Shown here one piece after another: positions 36,602 to 44,492 of a stretch of 64,000 nucleotides of DNA. A program made the translations under genes and the position numbers. Position 1 is the stretch's first letter. Each line of letters begins with the position of its first letter. The DNA comes from UBA4416 sp040389965 (GTDB taxonomy: Bacteria; Bacteroidota; Bacteroidia; B-17B0; Aurantibacillaceae), in assembly GCA_040389965.1 (NCBI GenBank), contig JAZJZF010000083.1, positions 14,422-78,421 on the forward strand. Reading direction: 5' to 3'. The notes beneath the pieces are model-generated. The model was not told the DNA's origin, ran no database searches, and saw nothing but the letters and a program-made list of their open reading frames with translations.

Positions 36602-39274
36602 ATGATGAAAAAATTACTTACGATTAAAAACACCGTTACTTGCCTGACGACGTTTTGTTTTGCCATGATAGCAAATGAAACTCACGCTCAGTTTACTGCC
36701 GGTAACCTTGTTGTATTACAAGCCGGTGACGGCTCTACTGCTTTGTCTAATACAGGAAATGCAGTTATTTTAAAAGAATTTTCAACAACCGGAGTACCCG
36801 GTTATAGCGTTGCAGTGCCTACTTCCAGCGCTACAGGCTTAGTAGTTTTAGGAAATTCAACGGCTGAAGGCTTATTAACACGTTCTTCAAACGGACAGAA
36901 ATTAGTACTGTCAGGATATGCAGGAACATACACATCAAGCATTGCTTCTGCATCAGGTACTTTAGTGCCAAGGGTAATAGGAACAGTGGATGCAGCGGGA
37001 ACGTTTACACGCGTAGCATCGAGCACTTCTTTTTACTCGGGAGGTAATATCCGTAGTGCCGCTTCTGATGGTATTGGTAATTACTGGGCTAACGGCTCTA
37101 ATAACGGGACAGCTTATTTTGGAACAACAGCAGCTGCCTCTTCTATTCAAACTACCATTTCCAATGCAAGAGCATTGTCTATACAAGCCGGTGATCTTGC
37201 CTTTTCAACAGGTTCAGGCGTACCGGGAATTTATGTCGTAAACACTATAGGAAGCGGAACCACTACAGTGCCGGCGTCAACCATTACATTGGTTGTGCCA
37301 ACAGGCACACTTACCAGTCCTTATCAGTTTGCTATTGCCCCATCTCTTACTTACGGTTATGTTGCTGATGATAGAAGTACATCATCAGGTGGAGGTATTC
37401 AGAAATGGACATTCAACGGTACAGCCTGGACATTGGCTTATACCTTTGCTACCAGCACCAATACAGCTGTTACAACAGGTGCAAGGGGTTTAGTGGTAGA
37501 TTTTAGCGGCACTAATCCTGTTCTTTATGCTACATCCGCTGAAACCAGCAGCAACCGTTTAATCTCTATCGTGGATGGTGGTTCTGTAGTAACATCTACC
37601 ATTACAACATTAGCAACAGCAACAACATCCAATACTATTTTTAGAGGTTTGGCCTTCTCTCCAACTTCAAGTTGTACAAGTCCTTCAATAACAGCAATCG
37701 CTGCAGCTTCTCCTATTTGTTCTAACCAGGCGCTTAACCTAACATCAAGTGCTACAGGTACCGGTCCGTTAAGTTATTCATGGTTTGGTACAGGGACTTT
37801 CAGTTCATCATCTACTATTAGCAGTCCTACAGTTACAGGAGCAGCATCAGGAGCTTATACACTGGCTGTAACCAATAGTTGTGGTACGGCTACCGCTGTT
37901 GTTACCGCAACAGTAAATCCAACACCTACTATTACAGTAAATGGCTCTTCTATCTGTTCAGGTGGTTCAGCTACACTTACTGCTACCGGTGCTGCAAGTT
38001 ATTCATGGTCTCCTGCCGGTACCTTAAGTGCTTCTACAGGATCTACGGTTACAGCTAACCCTACTTCAACAACAGTTTATACAATTACCGGTACTGCCGG
38101 AAGTTGTACAAACACAGCACAATCAACCGTAAACGTTATTGCATCTCCTACTTTAGCAGTAAATTCTGTTTCTATATGTGCAGGTGCTACTACTACTTTA
38201 ACAGCTAGTGGTGTTTCTACTTATACATGGACTTCTCCTGTATCAAACAATGCTTCTGTATCTGTTAATCCAACATCTACTACTGTTTATACTGTAAGTG
38301 GCAGTGCTTCAGGTTGTGCAGGTACATTCAGTGCTACAGGAACAGTATCTGTAACGCCATTGCCTACTTTAACCATTACACCTGCCAGTGCTACTATTTG
38401 TGCGGGCCAGGCTACTACGTTAACGGTTTCCGGTGTTACTTCACAGGTATGGGCACCAGGCTCTCAAACCACAACAGCAATATCTGTAACGCCAACTACT
38501 ACTATTACCTATACAGTTAACGGTTCTAACGCAGGTTGTGCTAATAGCAAAACGGTAACAGTTACCGTTAATCCTTTACCAACTGTTACCTCTACTTCAG
38601 CATCGATTTGCGTTGGTAAAACAACTACATTAACAGCTTCAGGAACAGCAACATCTTATTCATGGAACCCGTCAGGTGTAACAACTAACACAATATCCGT
38701 AGCTGCGGCTACTGCCGGCTTTTTTACTTTTACAGTTACCGGAACATCTTCACTGGGCTGTAGCAAATCTATCACTACCAATTTAATTGGTATTCCAAAT
38801 CCTACCATTAATATCACGGCAACACCAAGCGTTATCTGTAACGGACAATCAGTTACTTTAACTGCAAATGGAGCGAGTACTTATACATGGACAGGTGGAG
38901 TAGTTAATGGAACGCCATTTTCGCCAACAACTACGGCTACTTATTCTGTAATAGGAACAAGTGCTATTGGTTCTTGTACTGCCAGTGCAGCTAAAACAGT
39001 AACGGTAAATACTTGTACAGGTATCCAGGAAAATCAAAATACAATTGTATTTAATGTATTCCCTAATCCTAGCACTGGTAACTTTACAGTACAATCTTCT
39101 GCTTTCCCTGCAGTACTTGTCATGTACGATGTTACAGGTAAACAAGTGATCCGTAAAGAGATCACGGAAATGGAAACTTCTGTTAACGTTTCTCAGTTAA
39201 ACAACGGAGTGTATTATATATCCTTAACTGCTGAAAGCGGTTCTGTAAATTATAAAATGTTGATTGCCAAATAA
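36602..39274 (+). CDS. Secreted Ig-like repeat protein with T9SS type A sorting domain
   Basis: 890 residues from the ATG at 36602. An ATG at 36524 in the same frame adds 26 residues before the signal peptide (MKKLLTIKNTVTCLTTFCFA, cut after THAQ). Residues about 30-360 form a non-repetitive beta-rich domain containing LVVLQAGDGSTALSNTGNAV and repeated Ser/Thr-rich strands, perhaps a propeller. Then come five to six Ig-like repeats of about 75-80 residues (TICAGQATTLTVSG, PTTTITYTVNGS pattern; about 370-810). The end (NVFPNPSTGNFTV, MYDVTGKQVIRKE, LNNGVYYISL) is a type A T9SS sorting domain. Its repeats resemble those of the neighbouring phytase-like gene and of the type B gene at 25044. A surface role is inferred. 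Confidence 0.88.
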   Translation: MMKKLLTIKNTVTCLTTFCFAMIANETHAQFTAGNLVVLQAGDGSTALSNTGNAVILKEFSTTGVPGYSVAVPTSSATGLVVLGNSTAEGLLTRSSNGQKLVLSGYAGTYTSSIASASGTLVPRVIGTVDAAGTFTRVASSTSFYSGGNIRSAASDGIGNYWANGSNNGTAYFGTTAAASSIQTTISNARALSIQAGDLAFSTGSGVPGIYVVNTIGSGTTTVPASTITLVVPTGTLTSPYQFAIAPSLTYGYVADDRSTSSGGGIQKWTFNGTAWTLAYTFATSTNTAVTTGARGLVVDFSGTNPVLYATSAETSSNRLISIVDGGSVVTSTITTLATATTSNTIFRGLAFSPTSSCTSPSITAIAAASPICSNQALNLTSSATGTGPLSYSWFGTGTFSSSSTISSPTVTGAASGAYTLAVTNSCGTATAVVTATVNPTPTITVNGSSICSGGSATLTATGAASYSWSPAGTLSASTGSTVTANPTSTTVYTITGTAGSCTNTAQSTVNVIASPTLAVNSVSICAGATTTLTASGVSTYTWTSPVSNNASVSVNPTSTTVYTVSGSASGCAGTFSATGTVSVTPLPTLTITPASATICAGQATTLTVSGVTSQVWAPGSQTTTAISVTPTTTITYTVNGSNAGCANSKTVTVTVNPLPTVTSTSASICVGKTTTLTASGTATSYSWNPSGVTTNTISVAAATAGFFTFTVTGTSSLGCSKSITTNLIGIPNPTINITATPSVICNGQSVTLTANGASTYTWTGGVVNGTPFSPTTTATYSVIGTSAIGSCTASAAKTVTVNTCTGIQENQNTIVFNVFPNPSTGNFTVQSSAFPAVLVMYDVTGKQVIRKEITEMETSVNVSQLNNGVYYISLTAESGSVNYKMLIAK

Positions 39275-39292
39275 TGCAATTTGCTCAAATAG

Positions 39293-39324
39293 AAAAGTCC
39301 CGTCAATTGGCGGGACTTTTTTTA
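39293..39324. terminator. Intrinsic terminator (works for both converging genes)
   Basis: Inverted repeat AAAAGTCCCG (39293-39302) and CGGGACTTTT (39311-39320) with an eight-base loop, followed by further T residues. It lies between the converging Ig-repeat gene and ruvX. Confidence 0.9.
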
Positions 39325-39341
39325 TGAAATAAATCGAAAAA

Positions 39342-39782
39342 TTATTTGCCGGTAAATGACAGGTAATCCTGTAAAAGAATGGTGGCACTTACCATTTTAA
39401 TGTTCCTNNNNNNNNNNATATCAACCGTTTCTTTGTTGGCACGGTCTTTCTTTTTTAAACCACCCATTAACATGGTTTGATGGGCCAGGGCAGAGGTAAA
39501 GCGCTCGTCGTAACGCGCAATTTTTATCGTAGGAAACTTCCTGGTTAAATGAGTCACAAAAGGATCGATGTACCTTGCGCTATCGGAGGCTTCATTCTGA
39601 AGTGTCTTTGGTTCTCCTACAACAATGCACTCAACGGTTTCCTTTTTCAGATAATCTTCTAAAAATGCAATAAGGTCTTTACTATGAACCGTTGTAAGGC
39701 CTGAAGCAATAATCTGTAGGGGATCTGTAACCGCAATGCCTACACGTTTACTTCCATAATCTATTGCCATAATTCTTGCCAT
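39342..39782 (-). CDS. ruvX: Putative pre-16S rRNA nuclease / Holliday junction resolvase RuvX (YqgF), interrupted by a 10-N gap
   Basis: 146 codons including the gap. The RuvX/YqgF RNase H-like fold is clear: MARIMAIDYGSKRVGIAVTD at the start (catalytic Asp in the IDYG strand), CIVVGEPKTLQNE in the middle (usually VGLPxxxxG), YDERFTSALA (catalytic Glu), and KKKDRANKETVD followed by SATILLQDYL at the end. Known role: processing of 16S rRNA ends; the resolvase name is historical. Ten N bases (39408-39417) fall between KETVD and SATILL, where relatives have at most two or three residues. The extra residues (RNIK) and the preserved frame are therefore probably artefacts of scaffolding, not a real insertion. 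The start at 39782 is the usual one for the family. Confidence 0.88.
   Translation of the reverse strand: MARIMAIDYGSKRVGIAVTDPLQIIASGLTTVHSKDLIAFLEDYLKKETVECIVVGEPKTLQNEASDSARYIDPFVTHLTRKFPTIKIARYDERFTSALAHQTMLMGGLKKKDRANKETVDXXXXRNIKMVSATILLQDYLSFTGK
39408..39417. other. Scaffold gap (10 N)
   Basis: Ten consecutive undetermined bases inside ruvX. A round number of N usually marks a contig join of unknown true length, so distances across this point are unreliable. Confidence 0.97.
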
Positions 39783-39852
39783 ATGGTAAAAGTAGGCATA
39801 AACTTTTTTATAAAAAATCGTTAAAAGGAGTTGCAGGTATGAAAATATCCTT

Positions 39853-39871
39853 TAACTTTGTGTTGCAAAGT
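39853..39871 (+). promoter_or_regulatory. Promoter with ACTTTG-N5-CAAAGT operator (copy 1)
   Basis: TAACTTTG (39853-39860) fits the -7 consensus and overlaps the palindrome ACTTTG TGTTG CAAAGT (39855-39871). CTTTTAAC and the ATG at 39881 follow directly. The same arrangement recurs at 40897, on the other side of the wHTH regulator gene. Confidence 0.65.
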
Positions 39872-39880
39872 GCTTTTAAC

Positions 39881-40540
39881 ATGACGACAGAAAACAGCCA
39901 ACACCTCGAAGCGATACAGGATATTCGCAAAATGATGAGAAAATCAACCCGTTTTTTATCACTGAGTGGTTTGTCGGGTGTATTTGCCGGTATTTATGCA
40001 TTAATGGGTGCAGCTGCAGTTCAGTATTATTTTCACTTTGTAAGAACCTGCAAGGATGTGGAACTGGTAAATGACCTGATCAGGCATATTACCAGGAATT
40101 TTATTTTTATCAGTGCCGGTGTTCTCTTTCTTTCTATTGTTACCGCTTATTACCTGTCGAACAAAAAAGCTAAAAAACAAGGACAAACCTTATTTGATCA
40201 TACTGCTTTACGGGCACTGGTTAATTTATGTATTCCCTTGGGAGCCGGCGGCATTTTTTGCATGGCTATGATCTATAATCACTCTGTTATTTATATTGCG
40301 CCCACCATGTTATTGTTTTATGGCATGGCTTTATTGAATGCAAGCAAGTATACTTATGACGATATCCGCTATTTCGGAATTTGTGAAATCGTACTAGGGC
40401 TGTTAAATGCCTTTAACCTGAATTACGGATTGCATTTCTGGACGATTGGATTTGGATTTTTACATATCGTATACGGAGCTACCATGTGGTTCAGGTATGA
40501 CAGAAAAGATAGGAAAGAAGAGGGTGAGAGCAGGGAATAA
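39881..40540 (+). CDS. Five-TM membrane protein next to a wHTH regulator
   Basis: 219 residues from the ATG at 39881. Longer in-frame versions (from 39776 or 39839) would run through the promoter/operator, so they are rejected. A soluble N-terminus (TTENSQHLEAIQDIRKMMRKS) precedes five to six hydrophobic helices: LSLSGLSGVFAGIYALMGAA, NFIFISAGVLFLSIVTAYYL, LVNLCIPLGAGGIFCMAMI, ILGLLNAFNLNYGLHF-type segments and a final FGFLHIVYGATMWF. The C-terminus is strongly charged. Proteins of this layout are common in Bacteroidota just upstream of small winged-helix regulators. Function unknown. The regulator gene follows after 40 bases. Confidence 0.85.
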   Translation: MTTENSQHLEAIQDIRKMMRKSTRFLSLSGLSGVFAGIYALMGAAAVQYYFHFVRTCKDVELVNDLIRHITRNFIFISAGVLFLSIVTAYYLSNKKAKKQGQTLFDHTALRALVNLCIPLGAGGIFCMAMIYNHSVIYIAPTMLLFYGMALLNASKYTYDDIRYFGICEIVLGLLNAFNLNYGLHFWTIGFGFLHIVYGATMWFRYDRKDRKEEGESRE

Positions 40541-40580
40541 AAAATGGAAACCCTTAGTAATAAGAAATAGTATCTAAGAT

Positions 40581-40877
40581 TTGAAGTACAACATACATAA
40601 TTTAAATAAAGCTTTTGAAAATCGTATTCGCCTTGGCATTATGAGTGTATTGATGGTAAACGACAGTGTAGACTTTAGCTCGATGAAAGAGACCCTTGAC
40701 CTCACCGATGGTAATTTGGCAAGTCATATTACTGCTCTCGAAAAAGAAGGTTATATACATGTGAAGAAAGAATTTGTGGGTAAAAAACCATTAACGACCT
40801 ATTCTGTAACAAAGGTTGGTATGAAAGCATTTAATGAGCACCTCGATGCTCTCGAAAAATTATTGAAAGGACGTTGA
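40581..40877 (+). CDS. Small winged-helix transcriptional regulator (HTH_34 / MarR-like), TTG start
   Basis: 98 residues. The family pattern is very clear: LNKAFENRIRLGIMSVLMVNDSVDFSSMKE, then the recognition helix region LTDGNLASHITALEKEGYIHVKKEFVGKKPLTTYSVTKVG. The first codon is TTG at 40581: relatives begin at this very point with M-K-Y and no ATG is available upstream or nearby, so TTG initiation is required unless there is a sequencing error. It is a likely repressor of the two genes that carry the ACTTTG-N5-CAAAGT palindrome on either side (39855 and 40897). The ligand or signal is unknown. Confidence 0.92.
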   Translation: MKYNIHNLNKAFENRIRLGIMSVLMVNDSVDFSSMKETLDLTDGNLASHITALEKEGYIHVKKEFVGKKPLTTYSVTKVGMKAFNEHLDALEKLLKGR

Positions 40878-40896
40878 TCCTTTTTTTTGAATATTT

Positions 40897-40913
40897 ACTT
40901 TGTATTTCAAAGT
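40897..40913 (+). promoter_or_regulatory. ACTTTG-N5-CAAAGT operator (copy 2)
   Basis: ACTTTG TATTT CAAAGT, followed by ACTTTTAAAT and the ATG at 40930. Aligned with copy 1, nearly all positions over 25 bases agree (T-x-TT-x in the spacer and x-CTTTTAA after it). The position directly upstream of a start codon suggests control of the Coq4-like gene. Confidence 0.65.
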
Positions 40914-40929
40914 ACTTTTAAATAAAAGA

Positions 40930-41421
40930 ATGAAAAAAATAGAGATAAATTATCAATCAGAACATTCGCTAAGGGCTAAAGCTGTTTTATGGCTTTTAGA
41001 GAAAGGTGTTCCAATACATGCATCCTTAAATAAGAGTAGGGTAGCATGGAATATATGCTCGGATGATCTTTTAAACTATTCTCCCGGAAGTTTGGGGCAT
41101 ACATTAGGAGTATTTTATAAAAAAGAAAAATTTGAACCGATTCCAAAAGCCGAACGCCACGATGTATTTCATGTGTTGCTGGGCTACACAACCAACGTGA
41201 TTGATGAAGCGGCCATGCAGTTCTTTTTATGGGGAAATGGCAAGCCTTCATTTTTTACCATTGGCACCTGCATGATCACCGCTTTCTTATTCCCCGGTAA
41301 ACTCTTTTATTTTTTAAGGGCCTTTCAAAAAGGCAGGCACTCTACTGCTATCAGGGATTGGGATTTTAAAGTATTGTTGAGTGAAAACATCAGTGATCTA
41401 AGAACTAAAATATTCATCTAA
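40930..41421 (+). CDS. Coq4-like protein (copy 1)
   Basis: 163 residues from the ATG at 40930; a longer version from a TTG at 40900 would cross the operator. The metal-binding signature of the Coq4 family, HDxxH-x11-E, is complete: H77, D78, H81 and E93 (ERHDVFHVLLGY ... IDEAAMQFF). The region before it (SPGSLGHTLGVFYKKEKFEP) also matches the family's GSLG...FY block. In yeast and humans Coq4 works in coenzyme Q synthesis (C1 decarboxylation/hydroxylation step). Bacteroidota generally use menaquinone, so a different lipid substrate is likely. A membrane-protein gene follows after 11 bases and a paralogue lies at 42040. Confidence 0.85.
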   Translation: MKKIEINYQSEHSLRAKAVLWLLEKGVPIHASLNKSRVAWNICSDDLLNYSPGSLGHTLGVFYKKEKFEPIPKAERHDVFHVLLGYTTNVIDEAAMQFFLWGNGKPSFFTIGTCMITAFLFPGKLFYFLRAFQKGRHSTAIRDWDFKVLLSENISDLRTKIFI

Positions 41422-41432
41422 AAATATATATT

Positions 41433-41927
41433 ATGCAAAACACAGAGGTAAAAAGAATCAGAGTAGTAACAGGTGTATTCATTACTCTTTTGGTATTAAG
41501 CGGTATTACTGCTTTTCCGTTGGTAACGGAAGTGAATTTTATGGTTGCAAACATCAATGCCTTTCCCGCGTTTTTTCATCCATGGATCTATAAGGTGTTC
41601 GAATCTGTCCACAAAACCCCTTCTATTGTTTTATATGGTACCGATTGGTTAGCCTTTGCTCATATTATTATTTCTTTATTTTTTGTTGGCGTGTATAAAA
41701 ACCCGGTGAGGAACAAATTTATTGTAGATGTGGGCATTATGGCCTGTATCGGAATTATTCCCTTAGCGTTTATTTGCGGGCCTATTCGTCATATTCCGTT
41801 TTACCACCAAATTATTGATTGCAGTTTTGGAGTATTGGGAATGATTCCTTTGCTGTATATCAAACGTAAAATCAATATGCTGGAACTAATGAATCCGGAG
41901 CTTACATACCAACAGCTAAGTATTTAA
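41433..41927 (+). CDS. Four-TM membrane protein
   Basis: 164 residues with four hydrophobic segments (about 10-30, 70-90, 98-118 and 128-146). Recognisable parts are KTPSIVLYGTDWLAFAHIIISLFF and GPIRHIPFYHQIIDCSFGVLGMIPL. I know similar conserved proteins from Bacteroidota but no function for them. It lies 11 bases after the first Coq4-like gene and is followed by the first inverted-repeat leader, so it probably ends that transcript. Confidence 0.8.
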   Translation: MQNTEVKRIRVVTGVFITLLVLSGITAFPLVTEVNFMVANINAFPAFFHPWIYKVFESVHKTPSIVLYGTDWLAFAHIIISLFFVGVYKNPVRNKFIVDVGIMACIGIIPLAFICGPIRHIPFYHQIIDCSFGVLGMIPLLYIKRKINMLELMNPELTYQQLSI

Positions 41928-41949
41928 GAACACCTCAAAAATAAGATAC

Positions 41950-42010
41950 CATGAAATAGTCATGTTACTGACAGCATAAACACCAACGAAGATAACATGA
42001 CTATACCATG
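41950..42010 (+). promoter_or_regulatory. Inverted-repeat leader element (copy 1)
   Basis: Arms ATAGTCATGTTA (41956-41967) and TAACATGACTAT (41993-42004) are perfectly complementary over 12 bases around a 25-base loop. Outside a two-base internal mismatch, CATG (41950-41953) pairs with CATG (42007-42010). The segment AAAACAATAACATCTACAT runs into the ATG at 42040. Copy 2 is at 44403. A structured leader RNA or a protein operator are both possible. Confidence 0.7.
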
Positions 42011-42039
42011 TGACCTTTGAAAAACAATAACATCTACAT

Positions 42040-42552
42040 ATGAAACATGAATTAAAAACACTGTTGCAAAAAGGGCTTGATCCCTTAATTCAACTACACC
42101 TTAAGACTTCTACATGGGTAGCTAAGCTCATAGGGCCTGCCGTATTTAATTACGGAACAAAAGAAAAGAGCTGGAATATCAGTACGGCTGAACTTCTCCG
42201 GTTTCCGGAAGAGAGCCTTGGTAAAGCATTGGGTGAATTCCTGAAGAGTTATAGATTAGAACCTCTTGCCGGAGCAGAATACCACGATGTGCAGCATGTG
42301 CTCCTCGATTACTCCGTGTCGTTTAAAGACGAAGTGGCTTTGCAATTTTTCCTGCATGGAAACGGCAAAAAATCCATTGCTTCTGTCAGCACCATCGTTG
42401 GTGCCTGGTGTATTCTGCCTACGCAATGGAAATACCTGAGGGCTGCCTATGAAAGAGGAAAGAACAGTAAGGATATCTCCGCGTTAAGCATAAAGCCTTT
42501 GCTTAGCCAGGATCTTAACCAGGTTAAAAGAACACTGTTTAAAGAAATATAA
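42040..42552 (+). CDS. Coq4-like protein (copy 2)
   Basis: 170 residues. It shares with the protein encoded at 40930 the layout and the Coq4 signature HDxxH-x11-E: H82, D83, H86 and E98 (EYHDVQHVLLDYSVSFKDEVALQFF). ESLGKALGEFLKSYRLEPLAG corresponds to the GSLG block, and LPTQWKYLRAAYERGKNS to the C-terminal helix. Identity between the two is moderate, so the duplication is old. The gene is preceded by the inverted-repeat leader and ends two bases before the next small membrane-protein gene. Substrate unknown; ubiquinone synthesis is unlikely in this phylum. Confidence 0.85.
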   Translation: MKHELKTLLQKGLDPLIQLHLKTSTWVAKLIGPAVFNYGTKEKSWNISTAELLRFPEESLGKALGEFLKSYRLEPLAGAEYHDVQHVLLDYSVSFKDEVALQFFLHGNGKKSIASVSTIVGAWCILPTQWKYLRAAYERGKNSKDISALSIKPLLSQDLNQVKRTLFKEI

Positions 42553-42554
42553 AT

Positions 42555-42869
42555 ATGGGAGATGCTAGTTATTCAGTATGGTGGTGGCTTGGAGTAATCG
42601 TATTTATTCTGATGACTACTTTTCTTATTCTGTATATCATCCTGGAGCCATTAGCATCATCTTTTAAAATAGTTAAAGACTCAAAAAGTGAATCCGTCAT
42701 AAGAAAACGAATCTTTATTTATTGGACTCTTGTCATGATAAATGTCTTAATCATTTTTAGTATTCGCGCCTCTGGAAATGTTTTTTACGTTTTAGTGTCG
42801 TTTTCAATCATCTTCTTTGGATACAGACAGCTTATCTATAAAAAATACAATTTAAATAAACACACATGA
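42555..42869 (+). CDS. Small membrane protein
   Basis: 104 residues with three hydrophobic segments (about 8-30, 52-70, 74-92). It begins MGDASYSVWWWLGVIVFILM. No family recognised. The gene starts two bases after the second Coq4-like gene and its stop overlaps the start of the DUF4173 gene by four bases (ATGA), so the three are translated together. Coding status is supported by this tight packing rather than by homology. Confidence 0.75.
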   Translation: MGDASYSVWWWLGVIVFILMTTFLILYIILEPLASSFKIVKDSKSESVIRKRIFIYWTLVMINVLIIFSIRASGNVFYVLVSFSIIFFGYRQLIYKKYNLNKHT

Positions 42870-44332
42870 AAAAAAACGATTATTTATTGCTGATAGCCAC
42901 AGGCGCTTACAGCTTTTTATTTTACAGGCAAAATGCAGGAATTAATTTCCTTTTGTTTACGCTAATATTGCTTCTGGTACTGGTATTAAAGAATGTGAAG
43001 TTGCTTAAAAGTAAACAATGGCTTTGGGCAGCATTGCTCTGTGTGGCGAGTGCCGCTTCTGTTTTTGTGCATTCCAGTGCCTTAAGTATCATTGGTAATA
43101 TTTTAAGTTTATTATTGGTGTCTGCTTTTTCGTTTAACGTGGCAACGTCTAATATCTTCTCCTTTTTGTTTAGTGCTTATTCCATAGTATCTTCGCTTGT
43201 TTACATTGTGTTAGATACTATTAAGCGGGCGCAACCCAAAGAAAACGAAAACACCAAAAAAAACGGAATAAAGGTATTGGCTACTTTCATTGTATTTCTG
43301 TTGAGTGCTTTATTCTTTAGCATGTATAAAAGTTCGAACCCTTTGTTTGCAGAAAACACCAGGTGGATCAATTTTGATTTTATAAGTGCGGCCTGGATAT
43401 TTTTTACACTGGGAGGTTTTTTAATGGTTTATGGATTCTTCTATCACAGGCCTATTGAACAAGTGGAAGCCTGGGAAAATGGCTTATCCGTTACAAATAA
43501 AAATGCTATTGAAAATGACTCTAACAGGAAAAGGTTTGAGACAGAGCGTTACGCAGGGTTGCTTTTATTTGTTGTTTTAAATTTAATGCTGGTTGTTTTA
43601 AATATGGGTGATATACAAACCCTCTATTTTAACGGTGGTTTACCAAAAAATGTGACGCATTCCGATTTTGTGCATAGTGGAGTAGCAATCATTATTTTGT
43701 CTATTATCATAGCAACCAGCTTTATCATGTATTTGTGCAGAAACGAATTTGCGAACGTAAAAAGTAATAAAGCCCTCATGGTATGCATTTATTTGTGGAT
43801 CTTCCAAAATATAATCATGCTTTCTTCTACCGCTTTCAGAAACCGGATCTATATACATGAATTTAATTTTACTTATAAAAGAGTAGGAGTGTATGTTTGG
43901 TTATTAATGGCTGCGTGTGGCTTATGTATCATGTTCTTTAAGATTTACAAACAAAAATCGAACTGGTATCTGATAAGAACCAATGTGGCATTATGGTTCT
44001 CTGTACTTATACTTTCAGGTTGCTTTAACTGGGATAAACTCATTACGCGTTATAATATTCAAAATAAACCATTAGCCGGCGTTGACTATTACTATTTGTT
44101 TTATTTATCGGATGCTAACATCCCTGAATTAATGGCAGTTACCAAACAACCGGGTTTCTCTGAATTTAATGCCAAGCTTAAAAATTATACGGGAAGAGTA
44201 TTAACCCGGTACCACACTGAAACCTATATACAGTTATTAAATGCAAAGATAGAACGTTATTTATCTGATTATAATTCAGACTGGAGAAGTTTTGATTTGC
44301 GCGACAAGCAAATACTGGAGAGTATTTATTAG
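42866..44332 (+). CDS. DUF4173/DUF4153-like polytopic membrane protein
   Basis: 488 residues with about eleven hydrophobic helices and a soluble C-terminal part (about 420-488). The core (about 225-420) resembles the DUF4173/DUF4153 group: GLLLFVVLNLMLVVLNMGD, HSGVAIIILSIIIATSFIMYL, NFTYKRVGVYVWLLMAACGL. The family has no assigned biochemical activity. It overlaps the preceding gene by four bases. The next gene is separated by 160 bases that contain the second copy of the inverted-repeat leader. Confidence 0.82.
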   Translation: MKKNDYLLLIATGAYSFLFYRQNAGINFLLFTLILLLVLVLKNVKLLKSKQWLWAALLCVASAASVFVHSSALSIIGNILSLLLVSAFSFNVATSNIFSFLFSAYSIVSSLVYIVLDTIKRAQPKENENTKKNGIKVLATFIVFLLSALFFSMYKSSNPLFAENTRWINFDFISAAWIFFTLGGFLMVYGFFYHRPIEQVEAWENGLSVTNKNAIENDSNRKRFETERYAGLLLFVVLNLMLVVLNMGDIQTLYFNGGLPKNVTHSDFVHSGVAIIILSIIIATSFIMYLCRNEFANVKSNKALMVCIYLWIFQNIIMLSSTAFRNRIYIHEFNFTYKRVGVYVWLLMAACGLCIMFFKIYKQKSNWYLIRTNVALWFSVLILSGCFNWDKLITRYNIQNKPLAGVDYYYLFYLSDANIPELMAVTKQPGFSEFNAKLKNYTGRVLTRYHTETYIQLLNAKIERYLSDYNSDWRSFDLRDKQILESIY

Positions 44333-44402
44333 CAGGATTTTTTATACAGGATTCGTTCCGGTATAAAACTAATTTCTAAATTTAATACAAAATAAAACAT
44401 TA

Positions 44403-44464
44403 CATATGAAATAGTCATGTTTCCTAGGCGCAACTAGTTTGAGAAGACATGACTATAACATATG
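44403..44464 (+). promoter_or_regulatory. Inverted-repeat leader element (copy 2)
   Basis: Arms ATAGTCATGT (44411-44420) and ACATGACTAT (44447-44456) pair perfectly; outside a two-base mismatch CATATG (44403-44408) pairs with CATATG (44459-44464), one pair of changes relative to copy 1 being compensated. The loop sequence is unrelated to that of copy 1. AAAACAATAAACATCTACAT precedes the ATG at 44493, as in copy 1. A weaker imperfect hairpin (44341-44367) lies just upstream. Confidence 0.7.
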
Positions 44465-44492
44465 ACAATTAAAAAACAATAAACATCTACAT

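Noticed and set aside
39342..39782. Genuine eight-residue insertion in RuvX
   Set aside because: It coincides with ten N bases; a scaffolding artefact is the simpler explanation.
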